From positions 1 through 44,951 of the forward strand of contig DASWMK010000224.1 in NCBI GenBank assembly GCA_036399815.1: DNA of 44,951 nt. The letters are read 5' to 3'. Below, one piece after another: positions 1-6,435 of this stretch. Both the position numbers and the translations under genes were made by a program. Source of the stretch: Acidimicrobiales bacterium. GTDB lineage: Bacteria > Actinomycetota > Acidimicrobiia > Acidimicrobiales > DASWMK01. Under the pieces are notes generated by a model. The model had not been told where the DNA came from, made no database searches, and was given only the letters and a program-made list of their open reading frames with translations. Every line of letters begins with the position of its first letter. Positions within the stretch are counted from its first letter, which is position 1.

Positions 1-555
1 GACCCGCTTGGCCACCAGCCCCTCGAGCCCCTGCGCGGCGGCCGCCTCGAGCAGCGCCTCGCCGTCGGCCAGGTGGTGGGCGGGCACGTGCCAGCACGAG
101 CCGTCGGGGACGAGGTCGGCCAGCCGGGCCCGGCGCTCCAGGTACGGCCGCTCCATCAGGTCCTCGCCGTCGACGTGGAGCAGGTCGAACACCAGGTAGG
201 TCACCGGCGTCGTCGCCACCCGCCGCCTGGCCTCGGCCGCCGATCCGACGTGCATGCGGCCCTGGAGCCGGCCGAAGCTCGGGCGGCGGCGGTCGTCGAA
301 GGCGACGAGCTCGCCGTCGAGCACGACGGTGTGGCCGGCCAGCGCCTCGGCGAGGGGAGCGACCTCCGGGAAGCGGGCGGTGACGTCGATCAGGTTGGCG
401 CTCTGGAGCGCGAGGCCGCCGCCGGTGGCGAACGCGATGGCCCGCATGCCGTCCCATTTGATCTCGAAGGCCCAGTCGTCGCCGGGGGGCACGGTGGTGC
501 CGCCGTTCACCGCCCGCATCGGGGGCAGGTGGCCGGGGAGCGGCGGCGGGGCCAT
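1..555 (-). CDS. ATP-dependent DNA ligase, N-terminal part (runs off window)
   Basis: The 185 visible codons read as the adenylation domain of an ATP-dependent DNA ligase of the LigD/LigC type, which seals nicks through an enzyme-AMP intermediate. The nucleotidyltransferase motif I is visible as EIKWDGMRAI around residues 28-37, with the lysine as the expected AMP acceptor; VLDGELVAFD and VAKRV follow as motifs III and IV. The ATG at 553-555 is preceded by TAGACA at 563-568 with a 7-base gap, a near-match to the leaderless promoters common here. The C-terminal part lies outside the window, so the class (LigC, LigD ligase domain or stand-alone) cannot be decided. Confidence 0.9.
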   Translation of the reverse strand, partial: MAPPPLPGHLPPMRAVNGGTTVPPGDDWAFEIKWDGMRAIAFATGGGLALQSANLIDVTARFPEVAPLAEALAGHTVVLDGELVAFDDRRRPSFGRLQGRMHVGSAAEARRRVATTPVTYLVFDLLHVDGEDLMERPYLERRARLADLVPDGSCWHVPAHHLADGEALLEAAAAQGLEGLVAKRV

Positions 556-562
556 CGGTGCT

Positions 563-568
563 TGTCTA
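563..568 (-). promoter_or_regulatory. Probable leaderless -10 box for the DNA ligase gene
   Basis: TAGACA on the minus strand ends 7 bases before the ATG at 555. It lacks the final T of the usual box, so the call is tentative. Confidence 0.35.
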
Positions 569-595
569 GCCCGGTCGCCGGGGTACGTCCCGGCC

Positions 596-1381
596 GTGAC
601 CGCCTGGGTGGGCACGTCGGGGTGGCAGTACCGGGACTGGCGGGGCCGCTTCTACCCGGAGCGGCTGGCGACGGCCCGCTGGCTCGAGCACTACGTCGAG
701 CGCTTCGCCACCGTCGAGGTCAACAACACCTTCTACATGCTCCCCCCGGCCAGCACGTTCGCCCGCTGGGCCGAGCGGACCCCGGCCGACTTCGTCGTCA
801 CCGTGAAGGCCAACCGGTACCTCACCCACGTGCGCCGGCTCCGGGACCCGGACGACGCCGTGCGCCGGTTCCTCGACGCCGCCGCACCGCTCGGGGCCAA
901 GCTCGGCCCCGTCCTCGTCCAGCTGCCGCCGAACCTGCCCGCCGACCTCGGGCGACTCGACGCCACGCTCGCCGCGTTCGCGGGGGCGGGCGGCGGCCGG
1001 CTGCGGGTGGCGGTCGAGCCGCGGCACGAGACGTGGTTCACCGACGCCACCTACGACCTCCTCGCCCGCCGGGGCGCGGCCCTCGTGGTGGCCGACCGGC
1101 GCAATCGGCCCACCCCGGTGGTGCGGACGGCGCCGTGGGCCTACCTGCGCCTCCACGAGGGGCGGGCCTCGCCCCGCCCGTGCTACGGCCGGGCCGCCAT
1201 CGAGGCGTGGGCCGACCGGCTGGCCGGGACGTGGTCGACCGGCGAGGACGTGTACGCCTACACGAACAACGACCCCGGCGCCTGCGCCCCCCGCGACGCC
1301 GCGCTGCTGGCGCTGGCCCTCGCCCGCCGGGGCTTCCCGACGACCAGGGTCCCGGTCGCCGCCCACGTCCGCGTCGGCTGA
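596..1381 (+). CDS. DUF72 (YecE-like) family protein
   Basis: A 261-residue protein of the DUF72 family, a TIM-barrel fold without an established reaction. The family start VGTSGWQYRDWRGRFYP is seen at residues 4-20, then VEVNNTFYMLP, the segment RVAVEPRHETWF and the terminal YAYTNNDPGACAP (N-N-D), all hallmarks of the family. The GTG at 596 was chosen because the conserved region begins at once after it; the reading frame is open further upstream but only as antisense of the ligase gene. It is divergent from the ligase with 40 bases between starts. A weak TACGTC lies 6 bases upstream of the GTG. Function unknown; family membership is secure. Confidence 0.88.
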   Translation: MTAWVGTSGWQYRDWRGRFYPERLATARWLEHYVERFATVEVNNTFYMLPPASTFARWAERTPADFVVTVKANRYLTHVRRLRDPDDAVRRFLDAAAPLGAKLGPVLVQLPPNLPADLGRLDATLAAFAGAGGGRLRVAVEPRHETWFTDATYDLLARRGAALVVADRRNRPTPVVRTAPWAYLRLHEGRASPRPCYGRAAIEAWADRLAGTWSTGEDVYAYTNNDPGACAPRDAALLALALARRGFPTTRVPVAAHVRVG

Positions 1382-1766
1382 GGTCGGGTCGGTGAGCGCG
1401 GTCGGCGCCGTCGACCCGGCGTCCCGACCGTGCCTGAGCGGGGTCGGAGCGGCTCAGCCAGACCGGGGTCGGACCGCCGTCGGCGACCCGGCGTCCCGGC
1501 CGCGTCCGAGCGCCCGGCTCACTGACCCGGCGTCCCGGCCGCGTCCCGAGCGCCCGGCTCACTGACCCGGCGTCCCGGCCGGGTCCGAGCGCCCGGCTTA
1601 CTGACCCGGCGTCCCAGCGCCCGGCTTACTGACCCGGCGTCCCGGCCGCGTCCGAGCGCCCGGCTTACTGACCGGGCGTCCCAGCGCCCGGCTTACTGAC
1701 CCGTCGTCCCGGCGTCCCGGCCGCGTCCGAGCGAGCCCGGCTCGCTGGCTCGGCGCGCCGGCCGGG
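1382..1766. repeat. Non-coding region with 39-bp tandem repeats
   Basis: No gene is seen here. From 1485 to about 1746 there are seven head-to-tail units beginning GACCCGGCGTCCC and ending CCCGGCT(C/T)ACT: 1485-1523 (39 bp), 1524-1563 (40), 1564-1602 (39), 1603-1630 (28), 1631-1669 (39), 1670-1697 (28) and a diverged unit from 1698. The two 28-bp units lack the same internal 11 bases. Copies differ by only a few substitutions. Related but degenerate copies seem to start near 1410. The unit spacing and lack of spacers exclude CRISPR. It lies between the 3' ends of two convergent genes. Confidence 0.85.
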
Positions 1767-1889
1767 TCAGAGCGGGTCGGGGTCGGGGACCGGCCCGGGG
1801 CCCGGGTCCACCGGCGTGGGGCCCGGCATCGGCTGCGGGTCCGGCCCGCCGGGAGTCGGCGGCACCGGCGGCTCGGGGATGCCCGCCAC
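1767..1889 (-). CDS. Possible 40-aa proline-rich peptide
   Basis: A GTG-initiated frame of 40 codons starts 4 bases after the stop of the RsbW-like gene, in another frame. It encodes a strongly Pro/Gly/Asp-rich sequence ending PVPDPDPL. It could be a translationally coupled peptide, or the displaced C-terminal tail of the upstream gene after a frameshift. No homology is recognised and no separate ribosome binding site is obvious. Confidence 0.25.
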   Translation of the reverse strand: MAGIPEPPVPPTPGGPDPQPMPGPTPVDPGPGPVPDPDPL

Positions 1890-1893
1890 CGGG

Positions 1894-2523
1894 CTACTCG
1901 ATGTGCTCACCGAGCGTCGTCCCTTCCTCGGACCGACCGGCCTCGGCCAGCGCCTGCTCGACCCCTTCGCGGCTCGTCTGCGGGTCGGGGGGCTCCTCCT
2001 GGGCCTGCCGGCGGAGCTCCTCCTGGGTGCGCTCCTCGGGATCCTGCACGTCCGCGTCGTACCCCCCGCCCTCACCCGGCATGCCGCCCCGCTCCTCGCT
2101 CAGCCGGTGGAGCACCGACTGCTCGCTCAGCACCAGCTCCTTTTCGAGGTGGACGATCGTGCCCCGCTCGGGACGGGACGTCAGCTCGACGATGTCCACC
2201 AGCGCCTGCATCATCTCGAAGCCCCGGCCCGCCTCGGCGGACGGGTCGGGCCGGCCGACGAGCGACTCGGCGTCGAAGCCCCGGCCCGTGTCGATCACCC
2301 GGATGATGCAGCGGATCTCGTCGACCTCGACGCTGACCTCGTACTCGTCGTCGGCCGCCGAGTGCTTCAGCACGTTCGTGCACGCCTCGGCGAGGGCCAG
2401 CTCGACGGCATGGACGCACCCGTCCTCGATGCCGATCTCCTCGAGCGACTGTCGGACGATGTGCCGGGTGATGGGCACCGTCAACTCGTCTCGCGGCAGT
2501 GCGAGGGTGAAGGTGATCCTCAC
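1894..2523 (-). CDS. RsbW-like anti-sigma factor / GHKL-family ATPase
   Basis: A 209-residue protein whose first ~130 residues form a histidine-kinase-like ATPase domain of the RsbW/SpoIIAB type. The N box is ELALAEACTNVLKHS, the G1 box VIDTGRGFD and the G2 box AGRGFEMMQALVD. Such proteins bind and inhibit a sigma factor or phosphorylate an STAS anti-anti-sigma protein. The last ~75 residues are an acidic, Gln/Glu-rich tail of no recognised fold. GTG 2523 is chosen because AGAGG lies 7 bases upstream; a longer GTG start at 2571 has no ribosome binding site. No sigma factor or STAS partner adjoins it, so its target is unknown; the SigB-like promoter at 41330 hints that a general-stress regulon exists. 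Confidence 0.82.
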   Translation of the reverse strand: MRITFTLALPRDELTVPITRHIVRQSLEEIGIEDGCVHAVELALAEACTNVLKHSAADDEYEVSVEVDEIRCIIRVIDTGRGFDAESLVGRPDPSAEAGRGFEMMQALVDIVELTSRPERGTIVHLEKELVLSEQSVLHRLSEERGGMPGEGGGYDADVQDPEERTQEELRRQAQEEPPDPQTSREGVEQALAEAGRSEEGTTLGEHIE

Positions 2524-2601
2524 GCTTCGACCTCTGGCAGGGAACGGGATGCGCGTTCCTGTTACCCGCACCCCCCGGCGCCGACACGCCGGGTCGGACG
2601 G

Positions 2602-3531
2602 TCAGCAGGCGGTCAGGACCTCCGCCCCGTCGTCGGTGACGAGCAGGGTGTGCTCGAACTGCGCCGTCCGACGGCCGTCCGCCGTCACCGCCGTCCACCC
2701 GTCGTCCCACATGACGTGGCGCCAATCGCCCATCGCGATCATCGGCTCGATCGTGAACGTCATCCCCGGCTCGACGACGACGTCGACCCCCGACCCCGCG
2801 TAGTGCGGCACGTGCAGGTCGCCGTGGAACTGCTGGCCGATGGCGTGGCCGACGAACGCCCGCACGACGCTGAAGCCGTGCCGGCGGGCGTGGTCCTCGA
2901 TGGCCGCGCCGATGTCGGAGACGGGCCGGCCGGGGCGCACGGCGCCGATGCCCCGTTCCAGGCACTCCCTGGTGACCCGGATGAGCCGGAGCGAGTCGTC
3001 GTCCACCCGGCCGACGGGATAGGTGGCGTTCGTGTCGCCGTGGACGCCGTCGAGGAACACGGTGACGTCGAGGTTGACGATGTCCCCGTCGGCGAGGGCG
3101 CGGTCGTCGGGGATCCCGTGGCAGATGACCTCGTTGACGCTCGTGCAGAGCGACTTGGGGAAGCCCCGGTAGTTCAGCGGGCTCGGGTAGGCGCCCCGCC
3201 GGATGCACTCCTCGTGGGCGATGGCGTCGAGCTCGTCGGTCGTGACCCCCGGCCGCACGGCGGACGCCGTCGCCGCGAGCACCTCGGCCGCCACCCGCCC
3301 GGCGACCCGCATGCGCCGGATGGTGTCCTCGTCCTTCACCAGCGGCTCGGCCCACCGGCGGGGCTCCCCGTGCTCGGCGTAGTCCGGGCGGGGGATGTCG
3401 GGCGGGACCGGACGGCGGGGGCCGACCCGGCCGGGGCGGACCCGCTCGGACGCGGTGCGATGGCAGCGCTTGAACTTTCGGCCACTCCCGCACCAGCAGG
3501 GGTCGTTGGCCTTCAGCCTGGTGTCGGGCAC
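2602..3531 (-). CDS. map: Methionine aminopeptidase with N-terminal SEC-C zinc motif
   Basis: Type I methionine aminopeptidase (309 aa), which removes initiator methionine from nascent proteins. Residues 11-24 carry a SEC-C type zinc motif (NDPCWCGSG, then KRCH), which in related enzymes sits near the ribosome tunnel. The metallopeptidase domain fills residues ~65-309: Asp ligands in NLDVTVF and HGDTNATY, His in VGHAIGQQFH, Glu in FTIEPM and QFEHT. Start GTG 3531 has CAGAAT 6 bases upstream, fitting leaderless transcription. It is divergent from the padR gene. The extended N terminus is usual for actinobacterial MetAP1c-like enzymes. Confidence 0.95.
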   Translation of the reverse strand: MPDTRLKANDPCWCGSGRKFKRCHRTASERVRPGRVGPRRPVPPDIPRPDYAEHGEPRRWAEPLVKDEDTIRRMRVAGRVAAEVLAATASAVRPGVTTDELDAIAHEECIRRGAYPSPLNYRGFPKSLCTSVNEVICHGIPDDRALADGDIVNLDVTVFLDGVHGDTNATYPVGRVDDDSLRLIRVTRECLERGIGAVRPGRPVSDIGAAIEDHARRHGFSVVRAFVGHAIGQQFHGDLHVPHYAGSGVDVVVEPGMTFTIEPMIAMGDWRHVMWDDGWTAVTADGRRTAQFEHTLLVTDDGAEVLTAC

Positions 3532-3537
3532 CCCCGA

Positions 3538-3543
3538 ATTCTG
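3538..3543 (-). promoter_or_regulatory. Probable leaderless -10 box of map
   Basis: CAGAAT on the minus strand, 6 bases before the GTG start of map. Confidence 0.45.
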
Positions 3544-3573
3544 GCGCCGGCGACGCCCGTCCTGCTACCTCGG

Positions 3574-3603
3574 TTGACACCTAGCGATCCTAGGCATTAC
3601 GGT
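3574..3603 (+). promoter_or_regulatory. padR promoter with palindromic operator in the spacer
   Basis: A consensus -35 TTGACA (3574-3579) and a -10 TACGGT (3598-3603) are 18 bases apart, and the -10 ends 7 bases before ATG 3611. The spacer contains the perfect inverted repeat CCTAG-N5-CTAGG (3580-3594). A repressor bound there would block RNA polymerase, so PadR autoregulation is the natural reading. Confidence 0.75.
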
Positions 3604-3610
3604 GCGAGGC

Positions 3611-3937
3611 ATGCGGCCGGACCACCTGAAGGGCCATCTGGACGGGCTCCTCCTCGCCGTGCTGGAGGACGGCCCGGCCCACGGCTACGCGCTCATCGAG
3701 GAGATGCGGCGGCGCAGCGGCGGCACCTTCGACCTCCCGGAGGGCACCGTCTACCCGGCCCTCCACCGTCTCGAGGCGGCCGGCCTGGTCGCCAGCCGCA
3801 GCACCACCGTCAACGGTCGCGCCCGCCGGGTCTACCGCGTCACCCGGTCCGGCACCCGGGCCCTGGCCGAGTCCCGAGAGGACTGGCGCCGCTTCTCCTC
3901 CGCCGTCGGGGCCGTCCTCAAGGTGGCACCGGCATGA
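3611..3937 (+). CDS. PadR family transcriptional regulator
   Basis: A 108-residue winged-helix protein of the PadR family: LLLAVLEDGPAHGYALIEEM is the first helix pair, LPEGTVYPALHRLEAAGLV the recognition helix and RRVYRVTRSG the wing. Such repressors usually control a neighbouring membrane or efflux gene. ATG 3611 is chosen because a TTGACA/TACGGT promoter places transcription initiation at it; GTG 3602 overlaps the -10 box. The stop codon is followed at 4041 by the DUF1700-like membrane gene, the usual partner arrangement. An inverted repeat between the promoter boxes is the likely operator. Confidence 0.93.
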   Translation: MRPDHLKGHLDGLLLAVLEDGPAHGYALIEEMRRRSGGTFDLPEGTVYPALHRLEAAGLVASRSTTVNGRARRVYRVTRSGTRALAESREDWRRFSSAVGAVLKVAPA

Positions 3938-4040
3938 GCGGCCGGGCGGGGGTCGGGGCTGGTCCTGCGGCGTGGGGACGGCGCGGCGGACCGCCGCGCC
4001 GTCGCCGTCCGATGCCCAGGCGAGCGGAAGGGTCACGGCC

Positions 4041-4967
4041 GTGAGCCGGGCGGTCGACGCCTACCTGGACGAGCTGGGTCGCCTCCTGCCCCCCGGCCGC
4101 CGGCGGCACCGCGCGCTGGCCGAGGCGGCCGACCACCTGCTCGAGGCCGAGGCCGCCGGCGTAGCGGCGGGGGCCGACGCCGAGGACGCCGCCGCATCGG
4201 CGGTGGAGCGGTTCGGGCCGGCGCCGCTGGTCGCCGCCCGCTTCGCAGGGTGCTGGGCCGTCGCCGGCGCCAGGGCCGGCGCGGCGGTCACCGCCGCCGC
4301 CCAGGTCGTGATCGTCCTGGGGTTCCTCGTCGCCGGGCTCGTCCAGCCCCGGGGCCTGTGGGCCGACGACGCCGGGCCCGAGGCGCTCCGCTGGTCGATG
4401 ACCGCGGCCGGCGTGGCCGGCCAGGTCGCCGCCGTGGCCGCCGTCGTCACGCTCGCCCGCCTCGTCGCCGGCGACGGGCGCGTCCGGGTCGTCGTCCGGG
4501 GCGCCGTCGTGGCGTGCGGGGCGACGGCCGCCGCCGTCCTCGCCACCGTCGTCCACCAGGTGGAACGGGCCCGGCTGGTGCCCGGGTCGGGCGGTGCCGT
4601 CGTGGCCGTGCTCGTCGCCGCGGGGGTGGCCGCGGCCGCGCTCGTGCTCGCTGCGGCTGCGCTGCGCCGGGCCGCATCGGCGGCGGCCGCCGCGGTCGGG
4701 GCCGACGGCGGGAGCGGCGCGCCGGCCGGCGTCCTGGCGACCATCGAGGCCGCCCTCCACCGGCGACCGTGGCTGTGGGCGGTCGGCGCCGCGGCGGCCG
4801 GGTTCGTCGCCCGGGTGGGGCTCAACGAGGCGAGGGCGGCCGACCGCGTGCTCGACGGCACCGTCGAGGCGGTCGCCGTGCTCGTCGGGTTCGCCCTGCT
4901 CGGGCCGGTGCTCGGGCTGCGGCCGCGGGCCCGGGCCCGGGCGCCGGCCGTGGAGGGCGGCGGGTGA
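4041..4967 (+). CDS. PadR-associated membrane protein (DUF1700-like N terminus)
   Basis: A 308-residue protein with a soluble N-terminal helical domain (AVDAYLDELGRLLPPG, then ALAEAADHLLEAEAAG and ASAVERFGPAPLVAARF) that resembles the 'permease prefix'/DUF1700 segment seen next to PadR regulators. About six hydrophobic Ala/Val/Leu-rich membrane segments follow. GTG 4041 is preceded by GGAAGGG 8 bases upstream. It is probably cotranscribed with padR and may be the target of its regulation. The transported substrate or role cannot be told. Its stop (4965-4967) abuts the stop of the convergent S8 gene with no spacer. Confidence 0.72.
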   Translation: MSRAVDAYLDELGRLLPPGRRRHRALAEAADHLLEAEAAGVAAGADAEDAAASAVERFGPAPLVAARFAGCWAVAGARAGAAVTAAAQVVIVLGFLVAGLVQPRGLWADDAGPEALRWSMTAAGVAGQVAAVAAVVTLARLVAGDGRVRVVVRGAVVACGATAAAVLATVVHQVERARLVPGSGGAVVAVLVAAGVAAAALVLAAAALRRAASAAAAAVGADGGSGAPAGVLATIEAALHRRPWLWAVGAAAAGFVARVGLNEARAADRVLDGTVEAVAVLVGFALLGPVLGLRPRARARAPAVEGGG

Positions 4968-6365
4968 TCAGCCGGGCGGAGCCTGGAGGAGCTGCGGGCC
5001 GAGGAACGGGCCGAGCCCGGCGAGCTGCTGGGTGGCCGTCGCCAGCAGGCGGTCGGCCGCCTCCCTGGCGGTGCTCGTGCCCCAGGTCGTCCTCGCCGCG
5101 GCGATGAGCCCGGCGACGAGCGGCGCGGCGAACGACGTGCCGCTCCACCTCGCCATGCCCTCGAACCGCCGCTCCTGGCCGTCGGCCGTCCGGTACACGC
5201 CGCGGGGGAACGTGCTCACCACGTCGACGCCCTGCGCACAGCAGTTCACCCAGTGCCCGCGGTTGGTGAACGGGGCCGGCTGGACGCCGCCGGACGACGG
5301 GTCGACCTGCACGGCGCCCACGCCGATCACGTGGTTGAAGGCGGCCGGCCAGAACGGCCGGGACGAGGCGTCGTTGCCCGCGGCGGCGACGATGGCGACG
5401 CCGGCCGGCACCGTGGCCAGCAGCTCGCGGAGGGTCAGCGGCGGCTCGTCGTTCTCCGTGTAGCCGCCGAGCGACAGGTTGACCACGTCCGACCCGGCGA
5501 GCGCGTCCGGCAGGTCCTCGGCCAGCATCACCTCGTCGGTGGAGCCGTTCGGGTGCAGCGACGCCTCGTTGTTGATCCGGGCGCCGGGCGCGCAGGTGGC
5601 GATGATCCCGGCGATGAACGTGCCGTGCCCGCCTTCGAGGGCGAGCACCTCGCCGTCCTCGTCGAGCAGCGGGTCGAAGTCGCCGATCGTCTGCTCGGCG
5701 GGGTCGGACTCGGTGTAGCGACCGGCGAAGATCGGGTGGAGCGCGGGCCCGTCCTGCATGATCCCGGTGTCCATGACGGCGATCTGCACGCCGGCCCCCG
5801 CCGTCGGGTCGAGCAGGTAGTCGCCCTCGCCGAAGGTCGGTCGGTCCACGGGGATGGGCGCCCCGCCGGGGCCGAACTTGATCCACCCCTGGGTCCCGAA
5901 GAACACGTGGTTCGGGGCCACCCGCACCTGGGGGTCGTGGAAGCTGGCGGCGGCCGTGCGCACGGACTCCAGCGCGGCGGGCACGCCCACCTCGACGGGC
6001 ACCTTCAGCCGGACGACCTGCTCGGTCACCCGCCCGCGCGGGTCGTCGACGAGCGCGTTGCGGCCCACCAGGCGCGGCGCCGGGGCGCCGTCGGGCCGGG
6101 GCGGCCGGTGGCGGGGGAGCGGCACGGGGTCGATGCCGCAGTCGGTCAGCAGGTTGCCGACCCGCTCGGCGTCGTCGACGTGGGTCAGCACCTGGCCGGG
6201 CCGGTACAGGTAGCCCCGACCCGGTGGGCCGAGCTGCACGGCGACCCCCGTCTCGGGATCCATCGACGCCGTGCCGCGGTCCAGGAGCGCGCGCCAGCGC
6301 CGCCTGGTCTCCGCCTCGTGCTCGTCCGCCCCGTAGTAGATGCCTTCGCCACTGTGCGGGCCCAT
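4968..6365 (-). CDS. S8 family (subtilisin-like) serine peptidase
   Basis: A 465-residue protein with a complete subtilisin triad: Asp199 in IAVMDTGI, His247 in GGHGTFIAGI and Ser411 in SGTSFAAP. The oxyanion-hole Asn is in IVAAAGNDAS. About 190 residues precede the catalytic domain; they are polar and without a signal peptide, so the enzyme is probably cytoplasmic. ATG 6365 has a strong ribosome binding site (AGGAGG). The gene is divergent from the TPR-CHAT gene, 70 bases apart. The pairing of two proteases with an ECF sigma gene nearby suggests regulated proteolysis rather than nutrition. Upstream elements GTATC and GACTCG recur before the cyclase gene. Confidence 0.93.
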   Translation of the reverse strand: MGPHSGEGIYYGADEHEAETRRRWRALLDRGTASMDPETGVAVQLGPPGRGYLYRPGQVLTHVDDAERVGNLLTDCGIDPVPLPRHRPPRPDGAPAPRLVGRNALVDDPRGRVTEQVVRLKVPVEVGVPAALESVRTAAASFHDPQVRVAPNHVFFGTQGWIKFGPGGAPIPVDRPTFGEGDYLLDPTAGAGVQIAVMDTGIMQDGPALHPIFAGRYTESDPAEQTIGDFDPLLDEDGEVLALEGGHGTFIAGIIATCAPGARINNEASLHPNGSTDEVMLAEDLPDALAGSDVVNLSLGGYTENDEPPLTLRELLATVPAGVAIVAAAGNDASSRPFWPAAFNHVIGVGAVQVDPSSGGVQPAPFTNRGHWVNCCAQGVDVVSTFPRGVYRTADGQERRFEGMARWSGTSFAAPLVAGLIAAARTTWGTSTAREAADRLLATATQQLAGLGPFLGPQLLQAPPG

Positions 6366-6385
6366 CGTCCCTCCTCTCGCAAGGA

Positions 6386-6428
6386 CGAGTCGGCACCCCT
6401 CCCGGCAGATACCGCCTCCTTCTACCAT
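6386..6428. promoter_or_regulatory. Divergent regulatory region of the S8 and CHAT genes
   Basis: Rightward: GATAC (6408-6412), 10 bases, TACCAT (6423-6428), then 7 bases to GTG 6436, which makes a leaderless CHAT transcript likely. Leftward: the same GATAC read as GTATC (6412-6408), 16 bases, GACTCG (6391-6386), then a 20-base leader with the S8 ribosome binding site. The same elements in nearly the same spacing occur at 10455-10496. Confidence 0.5.
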
Positions 6429-6435
6429 CGGGGTC

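Noticed and set aside
1485-1746. CRISPR array
   Set aside because: Units adjoin without unique spacers and no cas gene is present.
3934-4044. 36-codon frame linking padR (ATGA) to the membrane gene (GTGA)
   Set aside because: The overlaps look like coupling, but codon third positions are poorer in G/C than in true genes and the product is only Arg/Gly/Pro; the GGAAGGG before GTG 4041 explains translation without it.
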